A stretch of DNA of 64,000 bases from Bradyrhizobium sp. AZCC 2176. GTDB taxonomy: Bacteria; Pseudomonadota; Alphaproteobacteria; Rhizobiales; Xanthobacteraceae. Every line of letters begins with the position of its first letter. Position 1 is the stretch's first letter. Where the stretch lies: positions 5,359,501-5,423,500 of the forward strand of contig NZ_JAZHRX010000001.1 in NCBI RefSeq assembly GCF_036924645.1, in the 5' to 3' direction. This document shows, one piece after another, positions 8,600-16,675 of this stretch. The notes beneath the pieces were generated by a model, which did no database searches, was not told the DNA's origin, and was given only the letters and a program-made list of their open reading frames with translations. A program made the position numbers and the translations under genes.

Positions 8600-8687
8600 C
8601 GTAGCCCGGGCGGAGCGAAGCGCAACCCGGGAATGCGAGACAGCGCGAAAATAGTCCCGGATTGCTACTCGCTCCACCCAGGCTACG
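8600..8687. repeat. Palindromic intergenic repeat (GTAGCCCGGG type)
   Basis: The outer arms CGTAGCCCGGGCGGAGCG (8600-8617) and CGCTCCACCCAGGCTACG (8670-8687) pair at 16 of 18 positions, and inner CCCGGG/TCCCGG blocks add more pairing. It lies between convergent genes and could also serve as a bidirectional terminator. I recall similar elements scattered through Bradyrhizobium genomes; this was not checked. Confidence 0.7.
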
Positions 8688-8696
8688 CCCGCTTAA

Positions 8697-9632
8697 CTAC
8701 CGCCACCTTCTGTGCAGCCACAGCCACTGGTCCGGATATTCCCGCACCCAGCCTTCGACCACTGACGTCACCGCCTGCATCGTGCCCTGGATGTCGATCT
8801 GGCCTGAGGCGTCGCGCACCGGCTTGACCTCTTCGGACAATTCCGCGCGAAAACGGTGGTTGGGCAGGCGGACGATGCGGACGCCGTGCACGGGGCATTC
8901 GACCTGCCGCAACAGCCGCGCCAATGTCGGATTGGCCTTGGTCTTGCGGCCGAAGAACGTCACCTCGACGCCGTTGCCCATGTACTGATCGACCAGCATC
9001 GCGACATGCTGGCCGCGCTGCAGCGCCTCGGCGAGCTTGAGCGGCGCGTCGCGGCCGGCCGGCACCAGCGTGCCCATCTTGACGGCGCGGATCCGCTCGA
9101 TGGCGCGGTCGACGGCCTCGATGTTGGGCCGGCGGAACAGGATCGCGCAATCGAGGCCGTGCGCGACGGCGCCGAGCGCCGGGATTTCCCAATTGCCGAG
9201 ATGGCTCGCGAAGATGATCGCCGGTTTGCCGTCGTCGCGCAAAGAATCGAAGATTTCCTTGGTCCGCGGGGGGAACTCGATGCGGCTCGGCTTCTCCGGA
9301 TGATCGAGGTCGTAGTCCCAGATGTGATCGAGATGGGCGAACTCGGCGCCGATGCGGCCGAGATTGTCCCACACGCCGGACAGAATGGTCTCGATCTCTT
9401 CCGCCGATTTCTCGGGGAAGGCGGCCTTGAGATTCTCGCGCCCGATGCGGTCCTCGCGCAGCCGCCGGCCAATGAAGCGGGTGGCGCGGCCGAAGAAATT
9501 GGCGGTTTTGTCCGGATCGAAATAGCGCGTGGTGCGCAGCAAGGCGATCGTCAGCGCGCCGACGGCCAATTCCGCCACCGGCTTGGCGGCGTCGCGCAGG
9601 CGCGCCTTGGTACGTAGGAGCAGGCGGTTCAT
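8697..9632 (-). CDS. lpxXL: Lipid A very-long-chain acyltransferase LpxXL
   Basis: This 311-residue protein of the LpxL/HtrB lysophospholipid acyltransferase family has the HX4E catalytic motif in SHLGNWE (about residue 145) and the partner segment LFRRPNIEAVDRAIERIR. It acts at the inner membrane, adding an acyl chain to Kdo2-lipid A. As the last gene of the acpXL operon it is expected to transfer the C26-C30 (omega-1)-hydroxy acyl chain from AcpXL, as established for rhizobial LpxXL. It starts 20 bases after fabF1XL. The functional assignment rests mainly on operon position. Confidence 0.88.
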   Translation of the reverse strand: MNRLLLRTKARLRDAAKPVAELAVGALTIALLRTTRYFDPDKTANFFGRATRFIGRRLREDRIGRENLKAAFPEKSAEEIETILSGVWDNLGRIGAEFAHLDHIWDYDLDHPEKPSRIEFPPRTKEIFDSLRDDGKPAIIFASHLGNWEIPALGAVAHGLDCAILFRRPNIEAVDRAIERIRAVKMGTLVPAGRDAPLKLAEALQRGQHVAMLVDQYMGNGVEVTFFGRKTKANPTLARLLRQVECPVHGVRIVRLPNHRFRAELSEEVKPVRDASGQIDIQGTMQAVTSVVEGWVREYPDQWLWLHRRWR

Positions 9633-9652
9633 GTCAGCGAAGCAGCTACCTA

Positions 9653-10930
9653 CTACACCGGTTCGCGCGTCAGGATTAGCGAAGCATTTTGCCCGCCGAA
9701 ACCGAACGAATTCGACATCACGGCGGTGACCTTGGCATCGCGCGCGGTGTTGCCGACGACGTCGAACAGGATTGCCGGATCCGGAACCTCGTAGTTGATG
9801 GTCGGCGGAATCCGCTGATGCTCCAGCGTCAAGAGCGAGAACACCGCTTCGACCGCGCCGGCCGCCGAGATCGTATGCCCGACCATCGACTTGTTCGACG
9901 ACACCGGGATCTTCGGCAGATGCTCGCCGAACACGACGGCTGTGGTGTTGTACTCCATCTTATCGTTTTCCGGCGTCGCGGTGCCGTGCGCGTTGATGTG
10001 GTCGATCTGCTCCGGCTCGAGGCCGGCATCCGCCAGCGTCTTGCGCATGCAGCCGATGATCGGCTTGCCGTCCGGGCTGGAGCGGGTGCGGTGGAACGAG
10101 TCCGTCAGCTCGCCGCAGCCGGCGACCACGCCGAGGATTTTCGCGCCACGGGCGATAGCTGACTCATAGCTTTCCAGCACCATCGCGCCGGCGCCTTCCG
10201 CCATCACGAAACCGTCACGGTTCTTCGAGAACGGCTTTGAGGCGGCCTGCGGCGGATCGTTCTGCGTCGACAGCGCCGACAAGAGCGAGAACCGCACCAG
10301 GGCTTCCGTGTTGACCGAGCCGTCGGTCGCCACGCACAGCGCAGCATCCGCATCGCCGCGGCGGATCGCCTCGACGCCGAGCTGGATCGCGGTCGCGCCG
10401 GAGGCGCAGGCGGTGGAGAGCGAGATCGGCGAGCCCTTGGTGCCGAAGGCTTCGGCCAGATGGCTCGCCACCGAACCGAACATGAAGCGATGATGATATT
10501 TTGCGTACCGGCCGCCACCGCTGATGCGCAGCATGTCGTCATAGCCGAATTCGGTCTTGCCGATCGCGCGCCCGAGTTCGAGCCGTTGCGGCCATTCGAC
10601 CTCGACCGGCGCTACCGCAAGAAACAGCGGTCCGGGAAAATCGGCCTTGGCGCCGATCGCGGCCTGTTCGAGCGCTTCTTCGGTGGCCATTTCAGCGAGC
10701 CGCTCGGTCAGTCCCGTCGAGGTGACGGGATCGACGGTGACGAAATCGACCGTGCCCGCCATGGTCGACTTCAAGCCGTCGATCGGAAAGCGCGTCACCG
10801 TCTTGATGCCTGATACACCCGCAGTCAGCTTGCGCCAATTGTCCTGCTTGCCGGCGCCGAGCGACGTCACCACGCCCATGCCGGTGACGACGACGATCGG
10901 CCTGCCGAATTTATCGCGTGGTGCTGACAT
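9653..10930 (-). CDS. fabF1XL: Beta-ketoacyl-ACP synthase FabF1XL (catalytic)
   Basis: This 425-residue KAS II-type condensing enzyme has a complete active site: nucleophile Cys in STACASGA (about residue 180), first His in INAHGTATPEND (about 315), and Lys plus second His in SNKSMVGH (about 350). It should elongate AcpXL-bound acyl chains with malonyl-ACP during synthesis of the very-long-chain lipid A fatty acid. GGGGGAACC precedes its ATG. It follows fabF2XL by 35 bases; that gene encodes a related protein that has lost these residues. Confidence 0.92.
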   Translation of the reverse strand: MSAPRDKFGRPIVVVTGMGVVTSLGAGKQDNWRKLTAGVSGIKTVTRFPIDGLKSTMAGTVDFVTVDPVTSTGLTERLAEMATEEALEQAAIGAKADFPGPLFLAVAPVEVEWPQRLELGRAIGKTEFGYDDMLRISGGGRYAKYHHRFMFGSVASHLAEAFGTKGSPISLSTACASGATAIQLGVEAIRRGDADAALCVATDGSVNTEALVRFSLLSALSTQNDPPQAASKPFSKNRDGFVMAEGAGAMVLESYESAIARGAKILGVVAGCGELTDSFHRTRSSPDGKPIIGCMRKTLADAGLEPEQIDHINAHGTATPENDKMEYNTTAVVFGEHLPKIPVSSNKSMVGHTISAAGAVEAVFSLLTLEHQRIPPTINYEVPDPAILFDVVGNTARDAKVTAVMSNSFGFGGQNASLILTREPV

Positions 10931-10965
10931 GGTTCCCCCGATGTTGCGCCGTGACTGAATGCGCT

Positions 10966-12168
10966 CTACTTGACGGCCTCGACCAGGGCCATGCCTTCGC
11001 CTTGCCAGTGACCGGCCCCCACCACCACAATCTGGTTCGGGGCATCAGTCTTTTCAACCTCGAGCCCGGTCGGATCGTTGGGCGGAAACAGCGCGCCGCG
11101 CGAGAGCGAGAGCGCGGCCAGCGCCAGCCCCAGCGGAAACTGGGTTTCCAGCGTGTGGCCGAACATCGTTCCGGTGGCGCGCACCGCAAATCCCGGATGC
11201 TGGCGCAAGAACGCCTTTTCTTCCGAGGTCACCGGCTCGGCGCCGGTTGCGCCCGTGATCAGATTACCGCTGTCGCCGGCGACGCCGAGCTTCGGCCACA
11301 GCGCTTCCAGCGATCTGGTCACCGCGCCCGGCTGCTTGCGCTGGGCGAGGTCGGCCACCACCTTGGTCAGTTTTGCATACGGCTTGGCGCCGCGCGCTTC
11401 GGCATGCTCGCGCGATTCCAGCACCAGGAAACAGCCGGCGGAGCCGAGAGCAAAGCCGCTTCCAGCTTCGCGCTGCCAGACGGGGGCATACTTCTCTTTC
11501 AGATTGAAATCGCCGAATTCATAGAGGACCAGGAGGTCGGAGCGCTCGCCATTGTGGGCGGCGCCGACCAGCGCGATGTCGCTCTGCCCGGACTCGATAC
11601 GCGCGAGTGCGATCCGCGCCGCGTCGATGGAGGCGGCTTCCTCGCCCATGAAGGTGCGCGACGTTCCGCACACGCCGTGGACAATGGCAATGTTGCCGGC
11701 GAGCAGGTTGGAGAGCTGAGCCAGAAACAGCGTCGGCCGCAGATCGTTCATCAGCCGTTCGTTGAGAAAGGCGGGGCTCGAATTGCCCTTGGCGTCGGCG
11801 GTCATGATGGCGAGGTCGACCGCGAGGTCGCGCTCGCCGCCGCCGGCGGCGATAATCATGTCCGTCCGGCCGAGAATTTCCTTGTTGCCCTTGATGCCGG
11901 CCGAATCCAGCGCCAGCCCCGCGGCATAGGTGCCGATGCGCTGCCACGCCTCCATCTGGCGCTGATCGCCCTTTTTCGGGATCTGGGCGTCGAAGGTAAC
12001 CGGCGCCAGCGGATGCACGATGTAGGGCGCAAAGCGTTTGTCGTCGACGTTGATCTTCTTCTCGTTCAGCGCATCCCAATGCGCGTCCAGCCCTTCGCCG
12101 AGCGAGGAGACGATGCCGATGCCGGTGATCCAGACTTCCTTGGCGGCCGGGGACTTCTGATCAGTCAT
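10966..12168 (-). CDS. fabF2XL: FabF2XL, ketosynthase-fold protein without catalytic residues
   Basis: This 400-residue thiolase-fold protein occupies the fabF2XL position of the rhizobial acpXL cluster. Aligned to FabF without gaps through AGNIAIVHGVCGTS, the nucleophile Cys position is Glu (residue 177, in MGEEAAS). The first active-site His region reads GATGAEP instead of AHGTST, and the Lys of TKSMTGH is Gly (TGTMFGH). Only the second His remains. The one nearby Cys (167) aligns with a non-catalytic position. This resembles chain-length factors of type II polyketide synthases, which pair with an active ketosynthase. A heterodimer with FabF1XL is my inference. Its start overlaps the fabZXL stop by eight bases, suggesting translational coupling. 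Confidence 0.85.
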   Translation of the reverse strand: MTDQKSPAAKEVWITGIGIVSSLGEGLDAHWDALNEKKINVDDKRFAPYIVHPLAPVTFDAQIPKKGDQRQMEAWQRIGTYAAGLALDSAGIKGNKEILGRTDMIIAAGGGERDLAVDLAIMTADAKGNSSPAFLNERLMNDLRPTLFLAQLSNLLAGNIAIVHGVCGTSRTFMGEEAASIDAARIALARIESGQSDIALVGAAHNGERSDLLVLYEFGDFNLKEKYAPVWQREAGSGFALGSAGCFLVLESREHAEARGAKPYAKLTKVVADLAQRKQPGAVTRSLEALWPKLGVAGDSGNLITGATGAEPVTSEEKAFLRQHPGFAVRATGTMFGHTLETQFPLGLALAALSLSRGALFPPNDPTGLEVEKTDAPNQIVVVGAGHWQGEGMALVEAVK

Positions 12169-12634
12169 GCGTTATCGCCTGCAGTGGGAAGCCGATCTTG
12201 TTGGCCAACGCGTCCATGTGCACGCGCAAGGCCGGATCGGGGAAGGGGGCCAGGCCGAAGGTGAGCTCGGCGCTGCACTTCAATTCCTTGCCAACGCGCG
12301 CCTTTACCTTGGTGACGGCAAAACCGGAACCTTCATGCTCGAGCTTCGCCTCGATCGTCAGCAACTGGCCGGGACTGACGAAACCCCGCATCTTGGCTTC
12401 CTTCACGATGGCCAGGAACGGCATGCGCTCGAACTTCAGGGCGCCGAGTATCAGCCAGCCGGAACTTTGCGCCATCGCTTCGGTCAGCAGTACGCCGGGC
12501 ATGATCGGGAAACCGGGAAAATGCCCTTCGAAGATGGTATGCGACGCCGGAACCTGGGCCTCGACCGTGATCTTCCTTTCGTCGAGATTGAGGTCGACGA
12601 TGCGGTCGATCAGTAGGAAGTAATCAAGCTGCAT
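12161..12634 (-). CDS. fabZXL: 3-hydroxyacyl-ACP dehydratase FabZXL
   Basis: This 157-residue hot-dog fold dehydratase has the FabZ/FabA signature: catalytic His in GHFPGFPIMPGVL and acidic residue in TEAMAQ (about residues 33-50). It should dehydrate 3-hydroxyacyl-AcpXL in each elongation cycle of very-long-chain fatty acid synthesis. It begins nine bases after acpXL and overlaps fabF2XL by eight bases, so it is firmly within the operon. Confidence 0.9.
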   Translation of the reverse strand: MQLDYFLLIDRIVDLNLDERKITVEAQVPASHTIFEGHFPGFPIMPGVLLTEAMAQSSGWLILGALKFERMPFLAIVKEAKMRGFVSPGQLLTIEAKLEHEGSGFAVTKVKARVGKELKCSAELTFGLAPFPDPALRVHMDALANKIGFPLQAITHD

Positions 12635-12643
12635 GGCCGGCGA

Positions 12644-12940
12644 CTAGGCGCCCGGCGCTGCATTCTTGGCGGCGACCAGTTCGTCGATGCGATCGGCGAG
12701 ATTCTGCAGCACGAAATACTGCTCTGTCGTGGCCTTGCCGTCGTTGACCTCCTGGGTCCATTTTTCGAGCGGCATCTTGATCCCGAACGCCTTGTCGATG
12801 GCAAAGGCGATGTCGAGGAAGTCCAGGCTGTCGATTCCCAGATCGTCGATGGCGTGGCTCTCCGGCTTGATCGTGTCGCGCGGAATGTCGCAGGTCTCCG
12901 CGATAATGTTGGCGATCTGATCGAATGTGGAAGACATCAT
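12644..12940 (-). CDS. acpXL: Acyl carrier protein AcpXL
   Basis: This 98-residue acyl carrier protein has the phosphopantetheine attachment Ser in [10 protein letters not shown] (about residue 38) and is longer than the usual 78-residue AcpP. That, plus the C-terminal helix rich in Ala, Asp and Glu, fits AcpXL, the dedicated carrier for the C28-type lipid A acyl chain. Two adjacent ATG codons (12940 and 12937) follow AAAGGC; either could be used. It is the first gene of the five-gene minus-strand operon, whose promoter should lie in 12941-13140. Confidence 0.93.
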   Translation of the reverse strand: MMSSTFDQIANIIAETCDIPRDTIKPESHAIDDLGIDSLDFLDIAFAIDKAFGIKMPLEKWTQEVNDGKATTEQYFVLQNLADRIDELVAAKNAAPGA

Positions 12941-13140
12941 TAAGCCTTTGATATATTGGAGATAATCCGGAACGGCTTGAGGAGGCGGGTGAACGGCCCC
13001 GGAAGGCCCTGTTCCCTCGGCCGGAGTCGAGTGCCCGTATATCGGAGCGGGGCCCTGAGTTCAATGGACGCGGCCGTTCCCCTCACATTGGATTTGAGGG
13101 CAAACATGGCAGTTTCGGGGAGCGGGACCACCCCAGCGTT

Positions 13141-15057
13141 TTACCCCGCCCGCAGCATGAACCCGTCGAAGTAGGCCGCAAGCTCCGCGTAACCATCGAG
13201 CGGCAGCACGTGCGCGACATATTGGTCCGGCCGCACCACGACCATGCAGCCCTTATTCCGATCGATGCCGCGCATTGCAAAGATGTCGTGGCCGCCCCTG
13301 AGATCCGGGCAGAACATTTTTTCGTAGTCGCGAAGTCCGTAGCGGCCCTTTGGCGGGAGCAGGAGCGGGGGCATTGCCTCGATCGCGAGCTCGGGATGAG
13401 CCTGCTGGAATACGGCGCGGACGTCGATCACTGAATCGATATCGGTGCCCGCGGGCGTGTGTCTCCTCACGGGAGATTTTGGATTCTCGCTCAGGAAATC
13501 GCACAGCGAGCGAACAGGGGAGGTGGCGGCCGCGGGATCTTCAGCGCCGGCAAAGATGAAGAGCCGGAAGCGTCCGTCCGCCTTCGTGACGTGGCCGAGG
13601 TGAACCGGCTTGGCGTCCGAGAGGCGAACGACCGGCGCAGAGTGAAAACGCGTGCCGATCACAAAACCGTTGGCGAGATGCTGATGGTTTGGTTCGGCGG
13701 TGATGATGGACGGACGGTAGTGGGTCGCCGTTCCCGCGGTGTAGCGGCCGTGCCGGACGAAATAGTCCTGGGTTTTTGCGGCATCCGCGCCCTTGTTGTC
13801 GCCCTTGGCAGACGCCAGGATCGCGGCCCATTCGCGGTCGAAGTCGATCAACTCCTTCGCAACTGCCTGCCGTTCCGCCGAATAGCTATGCAAAAGATCC
13901 GGCGCGCTGCGCTGGCGCAGCACGGAAGCAAGTTTCCATCCGAGATTGAAGGCGTCCTGCATCGAGACGTTCATGCCCTGGCCAGCCTTAGGGCTGTGGG
14001 TGTGGCAGGCATCGCCCGCGATGAACACGCGGGGCAGGCGCGAGCCGACCTCTTCCGCCGGCACGTCGTCGAATTTGTCACACAACCGCTGGCCGATCTC
14101 ATAGACCGACCACCAGGCGATCTCCTTCACATCGAGCGTATGCGGATTGAGAATCCGCCGCGCCTTCGCGATCAGATCGTCCGGCGTGATGTTGCGGCTG
14201 GCGACCCGCTCGCCGGCGTCGAGATTGGCGAGCTCGACATAGAGCCGGACGAGATAGCCGCCTTCGCGCGGGATCACGATGATGCTGCCGTCGCTGGCCG
14301 ATTGGATCAGCACCTTGAAGCGGATGTCGGGGAAGTCGGTGACGGCAAGGATGTCCATCACGCCCCAGGCATGGTTGGCGGAATCGCCACGCAGCTCGCG
14401 CCCGATCGATTTGCGCACCGTGCTGCGCGCGCCGTCACAGCCCACGACGTAGCGGGCCCTGACGGTCTCGACCTCGCCCTCGTGCCCGGCATCGAGCCGC
14501 TCGAGGCTGACCGTGACCGCGTGGTCTGCCGCAGGCGAGGTCCGGACATCGATCAGGCGCCGCGCATAATATGGCTCGAGCTTGGCCTCCGATTTGCGCA
14601 TGACGTCGAGATAGCAATCATGCACGCGCGCCTGGTTCAGAATGACATGCGGAAATTCCGACAGCCCGTCCTCGACGTCCTGGACCCGGCCGCTGCGGAC
14701 GATGTTTTCAGCGTTGCCCTCATCCGGTTTCCAGAACGTCGTTTCATTGACCCAATACGCCTCCTTCAGCACGCGCTCACTGAAACCGAAGGCATGGAAC
14801 ATCTCCATGGTGCGGCAGGCGACGCCGTCGGCCTGGCCGCGTAACAGCCGGCTGGGTTTCTGCTCGACAATGCAGGTCTTGATATCCGGAAAGGTCGAAA
14901 GCTGCGCCGCCAGCGTCAAGCCCGCCGGTCCGCAGCCTATGATCAGGACGTCGACTTCCGCCGGAACCGGTCCTGACGTGCCCGAGGGCAAAACCCGCTC
15001 GACGGGATCGGTGATTTCGGGGTCGCCCGGCTCGAATCCGTTCAAATGAAACTGCAT
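13141..15057 (-). CDS. FAD-dependent aromatic hydroxylase, MobA/phenol 2-monooxygenase type
   Basis: This 638-residue group A flavin monooxygenase has the Rossmann FAD motif DVLIIGCGPAGLTLAAQL (about residues 36-53), the second FAD segment FIAGDACHTHSPKAGQGMN (GD motif, about 335-353) and a thioredoxin-like C-terminal domain. Length and layout match 3-hydroxybenzoate 4-hydroxylase (MobA) and phenol 2-monooxygenase. It should use NAD(P)H and O2 to add an ortho hydroxyl to a phenolic acid. The ATG at 15057 has GGGAGGAG upstream; the frame stays open further but without support. It is divergent from a MarR gene, the likely regulator. The exact substrate is inferred. Confidence 0.87.
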   Translation of the reverse strand: MQFHLNGFEPGDPEITDPVERVLPSGTSGPVPAEVDVLIIGCGPAGLTLAAQLSTFPDIKTCIVEQKPSRLLRGQADGVACRTMEMFHAFGFSERVLKEAYWVNETTFWKPDEGNAENIVRSGRVQDVEDGLSEFPHVILNQARVHDCYLDVMRKSEAKLEPYYARRLIDVRTSPAADHAVTVSLERLDAGHEGEVETVRARYVVGCDGARSTVRKSIGRELRGDSANHAWGVMDILAVTDFPDIRFKVLIQSASDGSIIVIPREGGYLVRLYVELANLDAGERVASRNITPDDLIAKARRILNPHTLDVKEIAWWSVYEIGQRLCDKFDDVPAEEVGSRLPRVFIAGDACHTHSPKAGQGMNVSMQDAFNLGWKLASVLRQRSAPDLLHSYSAERQAVAKELIDFDREWAAILASAKGDNKGADAAKTQDYFVRHGRYTAGTATHYRPSIITAEPNHQHLANGFVIGTRFHSAPVVRLSDAKPVHLGHVTKADGRFRLFIFAGAEDPAAATSPVRSLCDFLSENPKSPVRRHTPAGTDIDSVIDVRAVFQQAHPELAIEAMPPLLLPPKGRYGLRDYEKMFCPDLRGGHDIFAMRGIDRNKGCMVVVRPDQYVAHVLPLDGYAELAAYFDGFMLRAG

Positions 15058-15189
15058 GAGACCTGCTCCTCCCGCTCCTGGCCCCAACGTGATTTTGACC
15101 GATAGGTTGCCGTTCATCGATGGCGCCGGTCGCCGGACAGGCGGTGGACGCGGGTACCAAAAGGCCCATCGGCGATATTGCTCAGCATG

Positions 15190-15200
15190 CTGATTATCAG
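15190..15200. promoter_or_regulatory. Candidate MarR operator
   Basis: CTGATTATCAG is a perfect palindrome with a single central base, lying between the divergent starts of the hydroxylase (15057) and the MarR gene (15250). MarR proteins usually bind such sites in their own divergent promoter. The role is inferred from position and symmetry. Confidence 0.45.
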
Positions 15201-15249
15201 TACACTTGTCAATTCCAGATCTGACTTCCAACCTGCCTTGGAGCGTTCG

Positions 15250-15717
15250 GTGAGAGACAACAACGAGATGCCTGGCCATCTGGCACGCCGCTTCCAACAG
15301 ATCGCGGTGGCGGTGTTCTTGGCCGAGGTCGAGGAAGCAGGCTTCGACCTCACACCGGTTCAGTACGCAGCGCTGGCGGCGATCAAGCTCAACCCGGGGA
15401 TCGATCAGGTGACGCTGGCCGGCCTGATCGCCTATGACCGAACCACCATCACCGGCGTGGTCGACCGCCTCGTGCAAAAAGGCTTGCTGGTGCGCCACGC
15501 CAGCAGCCGCGACCGCCGCGCCCGCGAGTTGCAGATAACCGACGCGGGAAAGCGAACGCTGCGCGTCATCACGCCGGCCGTCGAAGCGGCCCAGCGGACC
15601 ATGTTGCGCGGTCTCACCGAAAAGGAGGGCGCGGAGTTGATGCGGCTGCTACGCAAGGCCATCGCCGCCGGCAACGAACTCAGCCGCGCGCCACTGCGGG
15701 ATGCGGAGTTGCGGTGA
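15250..15717 (+). CDS. MarR-family transcriptional regulator
   Basis: This regulator of about 155 residues has the MarR winged helix: helix-turn-helix IDQVTLAGLIAYDRTTITGVVDRL followed by the wing SSRDRRARELQITDAG (split here by the RLVQKGLL helix). I prefer the GTG at 15250, with GGAG six bases upstream. The frame opens at 15178, but starting there would place the palindrome at 15190 inside the coding region. It is divergent from the aromatic hydroxylase and probably represses it until a phenolic ligand binds. Confidence 0.88.
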   Translation: MRDNNEMPGHLARRFQQIAVAVFLAEVEEAGFDLTPVQYAALAAIKLNPGIDQVTLAGLIAYDRTTITGVVDRLVQKGLLVRHASSRDRRARELQITDAGKRTLRVITPAVEAAQRTMLRGLTEKEGAELMRLLRKAIAAGNELSRAPLRDAELR

Positions 15718-15966
15718 GGAAGGAAGGACGCGAATGAAGCAGCCCGTAGGTAGAGCGCACCGAAACCCATCGTCGAAACGGCGGATTACGCTGTCGGCTA
15801 ACGCCCGGTTCGATGTGATACAATGCCGATTGAAGAAGGGGCGAGGCCCTACGGGCGGGTGATCGAGGCTATTCGGGCGTGCGCGATGGGACGATTTTTC
15901 GTAACAACTTCAAGCTGATTTGCCCCGTCCAGCCTCGGTTGCAAAAATAATCCGCTTCGCCGTCAC

Positions 15967-16470
15967 CCCAAATCAGTCCTACAAACCCGCCATCCCGTCC
16001 TGAACAAGAGGGGCGTTGGCCATCGTCACGAACGTTGGGATGGGATGCGGTGGACGCGGCAGCGTCAGGCGCGCAGAGGAAGTCGCAGGGCAAGTTTATC
16101 TTGTGAGCGAAATCCGGCGCGCAGGACGTACGGCGCTGAAGCGTACGGCAAAACCGTGTGGTCCTGACGCCCGTGGCTGGTGCCAAGCTGCCGGTGGCGA
16201 ATTTGATCCAACCGGATCGATTGAGCCATCAAGCCGGCAGCGATGGAGGCAAGACGAATTCGTCTCCAGGGAGAGCGCGGCATAAGCCGTCAACCCATTG
16301 CGCAGGGAATGCCGGAGTGCTCCGGCTGTACCTGTATGCTCGTGTGCGCACTTCTACCTATATTGCACACGAGACCGCGGGTGCAGCAAGCACCCGGCAT
16401 TCCCTGCTCCCTCTTAGGGAGGGACAAGGTTCATGCAAACCTCGGGCACAGTGTGTCGCGAGAATGCGAA
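15967..16470. repeat. Dispersed non-coding repeat family, degenerate copy
   Basis: This roughly 500-base stretch has no convincing gene. It includes phrases I recall from many Bradyrhizobium and Rhodopseudomonas intergenic regions, such as GGCAAAACCGTGTGGTCCTG and GCGCAGGGAATGCCGG. The small frames crossing it (15869-16186 minus, 16016-16285 plus) lack ribosome binding sites and family similarity. Together with the palindrome at 16481-16595 it fills the 958-base gap between the MarR gene and the next gene. Its identity is recalled and unverified. Confidence 0.55.
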
Positions 16471-16480
16471 ACTGCATCAA

Positions 16481-16595
16481 CGTCATTGCGAGCCAACGGG
16501 TCGGCGCGAAGCGCCGGCCGATGACAGGCTCTGCGAAGCAATCCATCTCACCACACGAAGGAAGAATGGATTGCTTCGCTTCGCTCGCAATGACG
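16481..16595. repeat. Palindromic repeat (CGTCATTGCGAG type)
   Basis: The outer arms CGTCATTGCGAG (16481-16492) and CTCGCAATGACG (16584-16595) are perfect complements. The inner arms GCGAAGCAATCCAT (16533-16546) and ATGGATTGCTTCGC (16566-16579) are also perfect complements. The nested symmetry is typical of a mobile palindromic element family that I recall as common in Bradyrhizobium and Rhodopseudomonas. Confidence 0.8.
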
Positions 16596-16675
16596 CGGAT
16601 AGGCCGCGGCGTACTCGAAGGCGAGACCCGGTGGCGGATATGACGAGGTAATTTAGTGCGACGATCGTGCGCCGA

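Noticed and set aside
13080..13100. Hairpin CCCTCA/TGAGGG between acpXL and the hydroxylase gene
   Set aside because: The stem is only 6 bp with no T-run, and it lies in a promoter region; chance symmetry is likely.
13459..14844. Plus-strand open frame of 461 codons opposite the aromatic hydroxylase
   Set aside because: It is antisense to FAD motifs that are clearly real, with no ribosome binding site or domain.
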